Shown here piece after piece: positions 34,550-43,203 of a stretch of DNA of 64,000 nucleotides; position 1 is the first letter of the stretch, and each line of letters opens with the position of its first letter. The notes beneath the pieces were generated by a model, which made no database searches, was not told the origin of the DNA, and saw only the letters and a list, made by a program, of their open reading frames with translations. A program made the translations under genes and the position numbers. The DNA is taken from NCBI GenBank assembly GCA_900541055.1, contig UQHZ01000005.1, forward strand, positions 74,765 through 138,764, given 5' to 3'. Source of the stretch: an uncultured Collinsella sp. Lineage in GTDB: Bacteria > Actinomycetota > Coriobacteriia > Coriobacteriales > Coriobacteriaceae.

Positions 34550-37500
34550 CGCAGCACCGCGAAACATACCAACGAGTAGTCGTTGAAGCCCATGACGGTG
34601 CCGCTGCCGACCTCTCCCAGGCTGAACAGGCTCTCGATGCCTTTGTCCTGCTGCGTTCCGGTGATGGCCGCAACGACATCGTCAAGCAGGTCGGTGTAGG
34701 CGTCCATCCTCGTCCCGTCGCGGGTCTCGCGGTTGAACTCGCGGCACAGCTTAGCGATGGGCTCGGGATGCCCAGAGCAGACGGCGCGCATGATGTCGAG
34801 CGCCGGCTTGGGCTGGGTGTGCTTCGTCATGACCTCGCCGTCGGCCGACACGTACACCACGTAGTACGGGAAGACAGGGTTCGTGTCCCTGGGATCGTTG
34901 CCCTCGTCGTTCTGCTTGAGGCAGAAGACCACGCCTGGCTTCACGTCGCTGCGAAGCTCGTCGGGGATGGGGGCCACGGCGTGCAGTCCCGCCGGCGAGT
35001 TCTCCAACGCGCCGGGATGCTCCTTGGCGTAGCGCTGGAGCTCCACGCGGAAGTCGTCGAAGGCGAAATCCGTGATCGAGATGCCGCCCGAGATGTCCTC
35101 GAGGTCGAGCACCTCGCTCTTGAGCTGCTGGAGCTGCCGGCGACGGTACTTGAGGTCGTTCATCTCTCCATTGCCCTTGGCCTCCAGCACGTTCTCCTCG
35201 CCGGTTGCCGACGCGTCGAGCAGCGCCATGCGCCCCTTCACGCGGCCCTCGAGCTGGATGTACTCGTCGAGCGCGATGTCCGGCCAGAAGTTGACCAGCT
35301 GGATCTGGGAGTTCTTCGATCCCAGGCGGTCGATGCGGCCGAAGCGCTGGATGATGCGCACGGGGTTCCAGTGGATGTCGTAGTTCACCAGGCAGTCGCA
35401 GTCCTGCAGGTTCTGGCCCTCGGAGATGCAGTCCGTCGCGAAGACGACGTCGATCTCGCCGAGCTCCCGCTGGCTCTCCGGCAGCTCCTTTGAGACGGGA
35501 GAGAACCTCGCGAGGATGTTCTCGAAGGTGGTCCTGGGAAGCTTCAGCGAGTAGGTCCGGTTGGAGCTGCCCGCCACCTCGGCGCACTCGATTCCGAGCT
35601 CGCGCTTCAGCCAGGGCGCCAGCTGCTCGAAAAGGTACGCCGTCGTGTCGGCGAACGCGCTGAACACCAGCACCTTGCGGTTGCCGGGGTTGTACGGCTC
35701 GCTGACCTTGCCCGCGATGAAGTCGCGCAGCTTCACGAGCTTGGCATCGCGCTCGGGCGTCACCGCGTCGGCATAGGTTAGCAGGGCCCGGAGCACCTGG
35801 ATGTCGAAGTCGAGGTCCTGGCCCAGGCGCAGGGCGTCGACGTCTCGCAGGTCGACTCGCACCTTGCCGCCGGCCTCGAACTCCTCGGCATCGTCGTCGT
35901 CGAACCCGTCCTCGAGGCCCTCGGTGCCGTAGGCGACCCCCGACGCGTCGGCGTCGAGCCTCGCGCGCAGGTCGACGCAGCCGTCGAGGATTCGTCGCAG
36001 CGTGATGCGGAAGCTGTTCACGGAGGACTCCATGCGCTTGAGGACGTTGACGCGCATGAGGTTGGCCACCGCCGTCGTGCGGTGGACCTGGCTCTCGAAG
36101 TCCTTGCCCCACGTGTCCCCGTAGCGGTCCTCGTACTTGCGGCGCTGGTCGGCGCGCACGTAGGAGAGCACCTGGTACTGGGCGAACGTGAGCTGGGCGA
36201 TCATGTCGTTGAGCACGGCAATCGGCGGCAGCTCGCCTTCTAGGTCGATGGGCGTCTGAAACGACAGGGGCGGCCGGCGCGCCGGGAAGGTACCGCTCGC
36301 GGCGCCGTAGTACTTCGTGATGTGCTTGCGGCTGCGCGCGATGGTCAGCACGTCGAGCAGCTTGAAGTAGTCGGCGTTCACCGCGTTCACGAAGCTCTCG
36401 GTCGTGCGCTCGGAGTCGGAGAGCTTGCTCCACTCGTTGAACCTCTGCTGGGCGACGCGCGTCACGTGGGTGATCGACGGGATGCCGTCGGTATCGGCGA
36501 GGTACGCGTCGTCTCCCTCGGTGATGAGCTCGATCTGGTTTCGCAGGTCGAGCAGGCGGTTGTTCACCGGGGTGGCAGAGAGCATGAGCACCTTCGTGCG
36601 CTGGCCCGACTTGATGACGTCCTCGATGAGGCGCGTGTAGCGGTCGGTCTTGTCCGCGTCGGTGCTCTTGTTCCTGAAGTTGTGGCTCTCGTCGATGACG
36701 AGGAGGTCGAAGTGGCCCCAGCGCAGGTGCTCGAGGTCCACCTCGCCGCTCATGCCGTGGTAGCGCGACAGGTCGGTGTGGTTGAGCACCGTGTAGCTGA
36801 AGCGGTCGTCGGCCAGCGGGTTGCGGTCGTCGTTGTCCTGCGTCCACAGGGTCCAGTTGTCCCGCAGGCGCTTCGGGCACAGCACGAGGATGCGGTCGTT
36901 GCGCTCCTGGTAGTACTTCATGACGGCGAGCGCCTCGTAGGTCTTGCCCAGGCCCACCGAGTCGGCGATGATGCAGCCCTTGTACTTCTCCAGCTTGCGG
37001 ATGGCGCCCACGACGGCGTCCTTCTGGAAGTCGTAGAGCTTGCTCCAGACCACGGACTCCTCGAACTTGAGGCCGGGGCGGATGCCGTTGTCCTCGTCGT
37101 CCTCCATGAAGTCGCGGAACAGGTGGTACAGGGTCAGGAAGTAGATGAACTCGGGCGGGTTCTCGCGGTAGAGCGTCTCGACCTGGGCGGCCACCTGCGC
37201 GGTGACCTCCTCGACCATGGCGGGGTTGTCCCAGACCGACTCGAACATCATCTTGAGGCCGACGGCCTCGGTCGCGTTCTCGAAATGGCTCACGCAGGTC
37301 ACGGTTCCCGGACGGCGCTCGTAGCCGAGGCCCTCCTGCGTGAAGTTCGCGGCGGCGCCCATGAAGGCGTGGTCGTCGCCGGATGGGTTCTCCACCACGT
37401 AGGTGCCGCCCGGCTGGATGGCGCCGGACGTCTTGGCGGACTTGAAGACGCCCTTCTCGCGGATCCACTCGGCGCATTCGCGGGCGAGCGCGCGTTGGTT

Positions 37501-37791
37501 TAGGTTGTTGCGCAGCGTGAGCTCGAGCCCCGAGCCGCCGACGCCGACCTCGCGCGCGCGGCGGGCTACCTCGAACTCGCGCGGCTCCTTCGAGTCGGCC
37601 ATGCGCTTGATGAAGGTGGGCTCGCTGAACAGGAAGCGCACCTCGTCGACCTTGGAGAGCTCCTCTTTGAGCTCCCCGTAGGCGAACACGGTGAAATACG
37701 AGCTGATTATCGACAGCTTCGCGCCGTCGTCGATGGATTCGCCGAGGGCGTCTCCCAGGCGCTCCGCGCCGACGTTGCTTAGCGACTTCAC
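34546..37791 (-). CDS. Helicase with N-terminal PLD-like domain and SNF2/DEAD motor
   Basis: The 1081-residue protein has a GTG start. Residues about 1-190 resemble the phospholipase D fold used by defence-associated helicases (HAFMGAANFTQEGL; the Lys of a classic HxK is absent). A superfamily 2 motor follows: DSVGLGKTYEAL (motif I, about 277), DLLVIDESHNFRN (motif II, about 367), LSATPVNNR (III), and FATDCISEGQNLQ...IIQRFGRIDRLG (V-VI, about 780-820). It leads the operon helicase-DUF4391-mod-res, and probably remodels or translocates DNA for that system. The exact coupling is not known. Confidence 0.88.
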   Translation of the reverse strand: MKSLSNVGAERLGDALGESIDDGAKLSIISSYFTVFAYGELKEELSKVDEVRFLFSEPTFIKRMADSKEPREFEVARRAREVGVGGSGLELTLRNNLNQRALARECAEWIREKGVFKSAKTSGAIQPGGTYVVENPSGDDHAFMGAAANFTQEGLGYERRPGTVTCVSHFENATEAVGLKMMFESVWDNPAMVEEVTAQVAAQVETLYRENPPEFIYFLTLYHLFRDFMEDDEDNGIRPGLKFEESVVWSKLYDFQKDAVVGAIRKLEKYKGCIIADSVGLGKTYEALAVMKYYQERNDRILVLCPKRLRDNWTLWTQDNDDRNPLADDRFSYTVLNHTDLSRYHGMSGEVDLEHLRWGHFDLLVIDESHNFRNKSTDADKTDRYTRLIEDVIKSGQRTKVLMLSATPVNNRLLDLRNQIELITEGDDAYLADTDGIPSITHVTRVAQQRFNEWSKLSDSERTTESFVNAVNADYFKLLDVLTIARSRKHITKYYGAASGTFPARRPPLSFQTPIDLEGELPPIAVLNDMIAQLTFAQYQVLSYVRADQRRKYEDRYGDTWGKDFESQVHRTTAVANLMRVNVLKRMESSVNSFRITLRRILDGCVDLRARLDADASGVAYGTEGLEDGFDDDDAEEFEAGGKVRVDLRDVDALRLGQDLDFDIQVLRALLTYADAVTPERDAKLVKLRDFIAGKVSEPYNPGNRKVLVFSAFADTTAYLFEQLAPWLKRELGIECAEVAGSSNRTYSLKLPRTTFENILARFSPVSKELPESQRELGEIDVVFATDCISEGQNLQDCDCLVNYDIHWNPVRIIQRFGRIDRLGSKNSQIQLVNFWPDIALDEYIQLEGRVKGRMALLDASATGEENVLEAKGNGEMNDLKYRRRQLQQLKSEVLDLEDISGGISITDFAFDDFRVELQRYAKEHPGALENSPAGLHAVAPIPDELRSDVKPGVVFCLKQNDEGNDPRDTNPVFPYYVVYVSADGEVMTKHTQPKPALDIMRAVCSGHPEPIAKLCREFNRETRDGTRMDAYTDLLDDVVAAITGTQQDKGIESLFSLGEVGSGTVMGFNDYSLVCFAVLR

Positions 37792-37795
37792 GCCT

Positions 37796-38020
37796 CTATG
37801 CCCCCTTCTTCGCGAGCTCTTCGATCATGCAGGTGCGCACGAAGGCGGAGAAGCTCATGCCCCGCAGGGCCGCCTCCTCCTTCGCCGCGTCGCGCAGGGT
37901 GTCGGGGATGCGCAGGGTCACGGAGACCTGGTCGCCGTCCACCAGGAAGCTTCTGATCTCGGTCTCGTCGGGATTGCTCTTGATGAGCTCCTTGTAGCTG
38001 TCGGGCATCTGCGCTCCCAT
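37796..38020 (-). CDS. Small ribbon-helix-helix protein (antitoxin/regulator-like)
   Basis: The 74-residue protein has an RHH pattern at its C-terminal half: strand QVSVTLRIP, then DTLRDAAKEEAALRGMSFSAFVRTCMIEELAK. It is 4 bp before the helicase start and so heads the defence operon. CopG-type proteins like this usually autoregulate an operon or act as antitoxins. No toxin partner is visible, so operon repressor is the more likely role. Confidence 0.75.
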   Translation of the reverse strand: MGAQMPDSYKELIKSNPDETEIRSFLVDGDQVSVTLRIPDTLRDAAKEEAALRGMSFSAFVRTCMIEELAKKGA

Positions 38021-38176
38021 CGCTCGAAATGCAATACAAATGCGTTTGCAGCATTATAACGCGGCGGCACGCGGCGGCACTGGGAATGCGAGGACGGCCG
38101 ATGCCCAGGCTTTATATGAGCGCGGACGGCGATGGACGCCCTGATAGGGCTTGGATGGCCGCTTTCGTTCGGGTCC

Positions 38177-38452
38177 TCATCTCTCGTTTTCGCGAGGTTT
38201 GGCGTTTGCCCGCTCCTCGGCGTAGAGAACCTCGTTCTGAGCCTCCAAGATTCGCGCGGCGTCGCCGATGCGCTCGGCGCACCTCTCGCTTATCGACTTC
38301 AGGGCCAGGATCCCCTCGACGTCGAGCGGGTCCAGCTGGTCGGCGTGCGCCAGGGACTCGAGCAGCTGGTCCAGGCCCCTCGCCAGCCTCCCGGCATCCG
38401 CCACCGCGTCGAGCAGTTCGAGGCGCTCCACCTTCTCTTCGTAGCCCAACAT
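38177..38452 (-). CDS. Small helical protein of unknown function
   Basis: The ATG of MLGYEEKVERLELL lies 7 nt after AAGGAG, which decides the start. The 91-residue product is highly charged and helical, probably a coiled coil (heptads of Leu/Val/Ala), with no recognisable family. It lies alone between the defence operon and the plus-strand maintenance genes. Confidence 0.55.
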   Translation of the reverse strand: MLGYEEKVERLELLDAVADAGRLARGLDQLLESLAHADQLDPLDVEGILALKSISERCAERIGDAARILEAQNEVLYAEERANAKPRENER

Positions 38453-38997
38453 CAGCTCGTCTCCTTCTCTCAACGGACGTGTCGCGCAGCACCGTAGCCG
38501 TTCCGCGCAACGAAAGCCTCACCGCCAGCGATCTTGTGCGCACATCGGCCGCAAGCGGCGCGGGAAAGCCGTCCGTCCCGACTCATGCCGCGGCGCCGCG
38601 ACTCGGGAACCCGCCTCCGTCCCCGCAGCGACGTCGTCGCCAATCCCCGCGGGAGCCCAGCAACCGCCGACGGGTCGCATCCCATGCCCGGAGGGTCTCG
38701 GCGCCCACGCCGGATTCCATGCCGCACGCCTCCGCCCCTCCGACCCGAAACCCGCCCCGGCGCTCCTTGGACGCGCAGGGTCGCACGCCGGCAGGCGGCC
38801 CGCAAGGGCCGCGACACTTTTTCGGGTTCTTCGCCCCATGCGCTGCGCGCGCGAACAACGCGAAAAACTGACGTCGGGAGATTTCTACAACCACGTCCGA
38901 CTTCGCTTCCTCCCTTGCCGGCACGCCCGCGCTGCATGCGACTCACGCGACGCAAGGCACGCCACAGGGGCGGGCCTCAGAGTCTAAGGAGCAAGAC
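38453..38997. other. GC-rich gap without a supported gene
   Basis: About 545 bp contain several overlapping open frames on both strands, all with the Arg/Pro/Ala bias of GC-rich non-coding sequence and none with a convincing ribosome site. I see no clear tRNA, terminator or repeat. TCTAAGGAGCAAGAC at the end is the ribosome site of the next gene. It may hold promoters for the flanking divergent genes. Confidence 0.5.
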
Positions 38998-39369
38998 ATG
39001 AACGACATGAAGGAAAAGGCGATGGGCGCGGTCAAGGCCTTCCTCGAGCGCAAGGGCTACGAAATCGTCGACGAGGCCTGGCAGGGGCCCGAGGGCATCG
39101 GCGGGATCGACCTCGTGGCGGTGGACGAGGACGGGACCCTGGTCTTCGTCGACGCCACGGTCCGGATCGGGACGGACGGCTTCCCCGAGGCCCACAGGGC
39201 GCGCGGGCTGCGCGAGGCGCTGGCGGCGACGTGGCTCGCCGGCAACGGCGACGACTACGCCGACACGCCGGTCCGCTTCGACGAGGTGGCGATGATGGTC
39301 GTCAAGGAGAACCGAGCGCTCCTGCGCCACCACATCAACTGCTTCGGCGAGATGGAGCCGCTCTCCTAG
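38998..39369 (+). CDS. YraN/UPF0102-like protein with altered active site
   Basis: The 123-residue protein has the layout of the UPF0102 nuclease-fold family (LERKGYEIVDEAW, GGIDLVAVDEDGTLVFVDATVR). The usual E-I-D and F-V-E-V-K catalytic positions are G-I-D and F-V-D-A-T here, so nuclease activity is doubtful. AAGGAG is 6 nt upstream of the start. It precedes the parA region on the same strand. It could be a DNA-binding relic or an ICE factor with changed chemistry. Confidence 0.65.
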   Translation: MNDMKEKAMGAVKAFLERKGYEIVDEAWQGPEGIGGIDLVAVDEDGTLVFVDATVRIGTDGFPEAHRARGLREALAATWLAGNGDDYADTPVRFDEVAMMVVKENRALLRHHINCFGEMEPLS

Positions 39370-39422
39370 GCGGCGCGCCCGGCCCCGGGCTCCCGGGGCC
39401 GGGTCTCCCCGAATCCGGCCCC

Positions 39423-39499
39423 TGTACCACGAAAGCGTACATATCCGTACGTTTTCGTGGTACACTCCGCTTGTCGGACAAATCCGTACGGTTTTGTCC
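39423..39499. promoter_or_regulatory. Two nested palindromes upstream of parA (operator or parS-like)
   Basis: Arms TGTACCACGAAA (39423-39434) and its complement (39453-39464) surround a centred CGTAC-ATATCC-GTACG (39436-39451), giving a 42-bp dyad. A second dyad, GGACAAA...CCGTACGG...TTTGTCC (39476-39499), follows with one mismatched pair. They lie 80-157 bp before parA. The inner core matches the operators at the integrase end of the element; the second has arms like the GGGACAA motif repeated in the transfer genes. Confidence 0.7.
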
Positions 39500-39579
39500 C
39501 GACGCTCCGAGACTCGGGGCGCGCCGGACCGGATGCGGCGAGGCGCGCCCCACGCTACACGCTAGAGAGGACGCGACCC

Positions 39580-40344
39580 ATGCGCACGATAGCCATTTCC
39601 AACTACAAGGGCGGCGTCGGCAAGACGACTACCGCCGTCAACCTGGCGGCCATCTTCGCCGCCCGGGGCCTCCGGACCCTGCTCGTCGACCTCGACCCGC
39701 AGGCGTCGGCCACCGACTTCTTCGGCCTCTACGACCGGGCCGCATCCGAGCGGCGCACATCGGTCGAGCTGCTCTACGGCGGCGCGCCCGTGGAGGAGGT
39801 CGCCTACGCCGCCGGGGAGAACCTCGACGTGGTGGCCTCGACCATCGACCTCGTCGACCAGAACGAGATGCTCCTGCGCGAGCAGCGCCTCAAGTTCGCC
39901 CTCGACGACGCCTCGGGCTCCTACGACGTCTGCCTCATCGACTGCAGCCCCGTGATGCGCAGGCTCGCCTTCAACGCCTACCTCGCCGCGGCGGAGGGCG
40001 GCATGGTCGTCATCCCCGTGAAGCTCGACTCCACCGTGATGCGCGGCACCGCGCTCACAGTGGAGGCGACGCGCTCAATCGCGGACGCCCTCCGCATGCC
40101 CACGCCCAGATGGAAGATACTGCGCACCTGCGTGCCCGGCCGCATGACCAACGCCGAGGCCACGGGCGCGGCCGTGCTCGACGGGTTCTTCCCGGGCGAG
40201 CAGTTCGAGACGGTAATCCACGCGAGCAGCAAGGTCTGCGAGGGCAGCTGGCAGTGGAAGCCGGTGGCGGCCTTCGAGCCGGGGAGCCGCCCCGCACGCG
40301 ACTACGAGGCGCTCGCAGACGAGGTGTGCCGTGAGCTCGCCTAG
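39580..40344 (+). CDS. parA: ParA/Soj-like partition ATPase
   Basis: The start at MRTIAISNYKGGVGKTTT follows AGAGAGGA; upstream in-frame sequence is non-coding. The 254-residue protein has the deviant Walker A KGGVGKTTT (residues 9-17), LLVDLDPQASATDFFG (switch I region) and LIDCSPVM (Walker B-like). It probably drives segregation or maintenance of the excised ICE, or positions the transfer machinery. The following parB-like gene overlaps it by 14 bp, a classical parAB arrangement. Confidence 0.9.
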   Translation: MRTIAISNYKGGVGKTTTAVNLAAIFAARGLRTLLVDLDPQASATDFFGLYDRAASERRTSVELLYGGAPVEEVAYAAGENLDVVASTIDLVDQNEMLLREQRLKFALDDASGSYDVCLIDCSPVMRRLAFNAYLAAAEGGMVVIPVKLDSTVMRGTALTVEATRSIADALRMPTPRWKILRTCVPGRMTNAEATGAAVLDGFFPGEQFETVIHASSKVCEGSWQWKPVAAFEPGSRPARDYEALADEVCRELA

Positions 40345-41287
40345 GCAGGTGGCCGCGGGCTTCACCATCACGGGGCTCCTCGACGGCGCGTCGCGCACCC
40401 GCGGGCGCTACCCGGTGTCCGAGATCGCGGTGGCCGACATCGCCGACCACCCGGCGAACGCCGCCTACTCAATGGACCCTGCGGGCATAGCCGAGCTCGC
40501 CGAGTCCATACGCGCCGACGGCCTCACCGACCTGCCGCTCGTGCGCAAGGTCGGCGACGGCTCGTGGCAGATGGTCTCCGGGCACCGGCGCAAGGCCGCC
40601 TACGCGCTGCTCGCGAAGGACGACCCCGCCTACGAGAGGATGCCCTGCCGCGTGATAGAGGGCATCGACGACGAGCGGGCGGTGACGCTGCTCCACGCAG
40701 CGAACTACTTCACCCGCGCGCTCACCGTGACCGAGCGCGCCGCCGCGACCGAGGCGCTCAGGGGCGACGCCGTGCGCCTGCGCTCCGAGGACCCGTCGCT
40801 TTCCGGCATGCGCGTCGACGACGTGAAGGCCGCCATCATCGAGCGGCAGACGGGCCGCAAGGTCTCCGGCAAGACCATCGCGCGCGAGGAGAGGCTGGCC
40901 CGCCGGATCGCCGAGGACCTCTCGCCCGAGTGGGCCGCCGAGGCCGACCGAGGCAACCTCAGCGCCGAGGCGGTGCGCGCTCTCGCGGGCATGCCGAAGG
41001 AGCGCCAGGCGGAGATGCACGCCGCCATGGAGCCGTGGCGAAGAACCAAGCGGGAGCTCTCCGACTACGTGAGGAGCGAGGGAAAGGCGCAGGCCGGCCC
41101 CGACGGGCGCATCGCGAAGGCCGCGAGGCTCGTCGCCGACTTCCTGGAGAGCCCGCCCGAGAGCCCGAGCGCGGCCGACCTCTCGCTGCTGCGGGAGATG
41201 GCGCTCATGACCGCCCCGTACGCGGATGCGGGCGCCGATGCCCGGAAGGGCCGCAGAAGGGCCTCAGGTTCGAAATCCAGCAAGTAG
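40331..41287 (+). CDS. parB: ParB-like DNA-binding protein
   Basis: A GTG start inside the end of parA gives a 318-residue protein. Its N-terminal ParB/Srx domain has VSEIAVADIADHPANAAYSMDPAGIAELAESIRADGL and the CTP-binding signature VSGHRRKAAY (GxRR). An HTH segment (KVSGKTIAREERLARRI) follows, then a long linker and a basic C-terminus. It should bind specific palindromic sites; the dyads before parA and the repeated GGGACAATTTGTCCC in the transfer genes are candidates. Confidence 0.88.
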   Translation: MSSPRQVAAGFTITGLLDGASRTRGRYPVSEIAVADIADHPANAAYSMDPAGIAELAESIRADGLTDLPLVRKVGDGSWQMVSGHRRKAAYALLAKDDPAYERMPCRVIEGIDDERAVTLLHAANYFTRALTVTERAAATEALRGDAVRLRSEDPSLSGMRVDDVKAAIIERQTGRKVSGKTIAREERLARRIAEDLSPEWAAEADRGNLSAEAVRALAGMPKERQAEMHAAMEPWRRTKRELSDYVRSEGKAQAGPDGRIAKAARLVADFLESPPESPSAADLSLLREMALMTAPYADAGADARKGRRRASGSKSSK

Positions 41288-41288
41288 C

Positions 41289-41399
41289 CTATGGCGTCCG
41301 ACATCGCGTCGGGCGTCCATAGCACTTGGGGACCGGGCGGCCTCGGACCCGTCATGCCGCGGGCCGTTCGGGAGCCCGCTTTCGCGAGGCCCGGTCCCA
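41289..41399. other. Candidate oriT region upstream of mobC
   Basis: The 210-bp gap before mobC contains an imperfect dyad CTATGGCGTCCGAC / GTCGGGCGTCCATAG (41289-41322). A wider stem GGGACCGGGC / GCCCGGTCCC spans to about 41399. Dyads beside mobC-relaxase genes commonly form the relaxase recognition hairpin. I cannot see a known nick consensus, so this is inference from position and structure. Confidence 0.4.
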
Positions 41400-41497
41400 G
41401 AGGCGGCGCCCGAGCCGGGCCGCCGCCTGCGGGGGATCCCCCGCGCCCCTAGAGAGACGCGCCCGCCGCGCGGCGGGCCCGAGGAAAGGAATCCGCC

Positions 41498-41944
41498 ATG
41501 GAAGAGGAAGCCGGCGTCGCCAAAGGCAAGGAGCGCCGCGTCACGTTCCGCATGGAGGGAGGCGACTACGACGCGCTCTGCGAGCGGTGCGAGCGCGCCG
41601 GCCTCAGCAAGTCGGAGTACCTGCGTTACCTCGTGCGCATACCGTTGTCGACGGAGGCCAACGCGGGAGACGAGCACCGCATACTCGTGGACCGCAGGGC
41701 CCTGTGGGCGATGTCGCGCGAGCTCACGAAGTGGGGCTACCACTACAACCAGGCCGTGCACGCGATGAACCTCATCAACTTCCACGCCCGCCATGGGCGC
41801 GTCGACCGCGACCTCGTGGCGGAGAGCGTCCCTACGATCGAGCGCGAGCTCGCCGACGTGAACGCCGCGGCCCGCGAGATGGCGGCCGAGCTCGGGCGCA
41901 TCGGAGCCGACTCGCTCGTGGAGGGGTCGCCATGCCGATCCTGA
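41498..41944 (+). CDS. mobC: MobC-like relaxosome accessory protein
   Basis: The 148-residue protein starts after AGGAAAGGA. It opens with an RHH motif (RRVTFRMEGGDYDALCERCERAGLSKSEYLRYLVR) followed by the MobC-type helical region (LTKWGYHYNQAVHAMNLIN). It overlaps the relaxase start by 13 bp. MobC proteins bind oriT and help relaxase melt the nick site. Confidence 0.88.
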   Translation: MEEEAGVAKGKERRVTFRMEGGDYDALCERCERAGLSKSEYLRYLVRIPLSTEANAGDEHRILVDRRALWAMSRELTKWGYHYNQAVHAMNLINFHARHGRVDRDLVAESVPTIERELADVNAAAREMAAELGRIGADSLVEGSPCRS

Positions 41945-43203
41945 AGCCGATAAGCGGCCACGGCGCGACCGGAGGCATCCGCCGCTACCTCGAGAAGGGA
42001 GGCCGCGCCCTCGCGCGCGACCTGTTCAACCTGAGCTACGACGAGCGCGACGCCGGCGCGCTGGGAGACGAGGCCAAGGAGGCCTGCGCCTGGGACGCCG
42101 AGATGGACGCCACTCGCGCCGCCTTCGGCACGGACGCACCCTGGAGGGGAAAGCCCGCGCGCACGTTCAAGCACTTCGTGCTCTCGCCGGACCCCGGCGA
42201 CGACATCGACCTGGCTGCGCTGCGCGAGCTCGCGTGCTCGTGGGCGCTCAAGCACTTCGGCGACCACGAGATCGCCATCGTCTACCACGACGACAACGCC
42301 CGCGGCATACCCCACGCGCACATCGTAGTGAACAACGCGAACCTCCGCACGGGCTACCGCATGCAGACCCAGCACCCCGAGGACCTCAACCGAGACCTGC
42401 AGGACATGGCGCGCGAGCGCGGGCTGTCGGGGCTCTCCAACGACCGGGCGCCCGAATCTCCGTCGAAGGCGCGCGGGCGGGCAGGTGCGGGCGGGCCCAG
42501 GAGCCGCAGGAGCGTCTACCTGGGCCGGGCCGAGAAGGAGATCATGCGCTCGGGCGGCTACTCGTGGGTCGGCGACATCCGCGCCCGCGTCGCGCTCGCC
42601 AAGACCACGGCGCGCGACGAGGCGGAGTTCCTCGGCATCCTCGACGCCCTGGGCGTGCACGTCGCCGACAACTCGGCCAAGGCGAGGCGGGACGACTGGG
42701 TGTTCAGCCTGGCAGAGGAGCCGTCCAAGAAGGTCAGCGGCGAGCGCCTGGGGTTCGTCTACGGCAAGGAGATGCTCCGCCGGCGGTTCGAGCGCGAAGG
42801 CGCCTACCGCCCCACGGACGCGAGCACCGCGCGCATCCGCGAGGCCGCCGAGCGGGCCCTCGAGCTCAACGACCTCTCGGAGCTGAGCAGGCTCTCCTCG
42901 GCGCTCGAGACCTGCGCGAAGTTCGACGTCGAGTCGATCGAGGAGTTCGGTCTCAGGATGGCGACGCTCGAGCGCCGCGGCCAGGCGGGCGGCGAGGGGT
43001 ACCGCCGCCTCGAGGCTGCGCGAGCCTACATAGCGGAGAACGGCCTCATGCCCCTCAAGACCCGCTACGGGAACGGCGACAAGCGCGGCGAAGCCGGCGA
43101 CAACCAGCGCGGCAGCCGGCATGAGGACGAGCAGCAGCGCATCCTCGCCGCCGAGCGGCAGCGGGCCCAGCAGGACCAGCGCAGGGAGAGGGGCCGGAGA
43201 TGA
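41932..43203 (+). CDS. mobA: MobA/VirD2-family relaxase (MOBP type)
   Basis: The ATG of MPILKPISGHGATGGIRRYL lies within the mobC end and follows GGAGGGG. The 423-residue protein has the relaxase order: an early Tyr (RRYLEKGGR) as candidate nucleophile, FKHFVLSPDP, and the metal-binding triad IPHAHIVVNNAN (about 126-137). The C-terminal half is helical and ends in a very basic tail (QQDQRRERGRR). It should nick oriT and lead the strand into the type IV channel encoded from 49.5 kb on. Confidence 0.9.
   Translation: MPILKPISGHGATGGIRRYLEKGGRALARDLFNLSYDERDAGALGDEAKEACAWDAEMDATRAAFGTDAPWRGKPARTFKHFVLSPDPGDDIDLAALRELACSWALKHFGDHEIAIVYHDDNARGIPHAHIVVNNANLRTGYRMQTQHPEDLNRDLQDMARERGLSGLSNDRAPESPSKARGRAGAGGPRSRRSVYLGRAEKEIMRSGGYSWVGDIRARVALAKTTARDEAEFLGILDALGVHVADNSAKARRDDWVFSLAEEPSKKVSGERLGFVYGKEMLRRRFEREGAYRPTDASTARIREAAERALELNDLSELSRLSSALETCAKFDVESIEEFGLRMATLERRGQAGGEGYRRLEAARAYIAENGLMPLKTRYGNGDKRGEAGDNQRGSRHEDEQQRILAAERQRAQQDQRRERGRR

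Noticed and set aside
24349..37791. DISARM or BREX system
   Set aside because: There is no DUF1998 (drmB), PglZ or BrxC-like protein; Mod and Res are of type III, and the extra genes are DUF4391, DUF4238 and DUF262.
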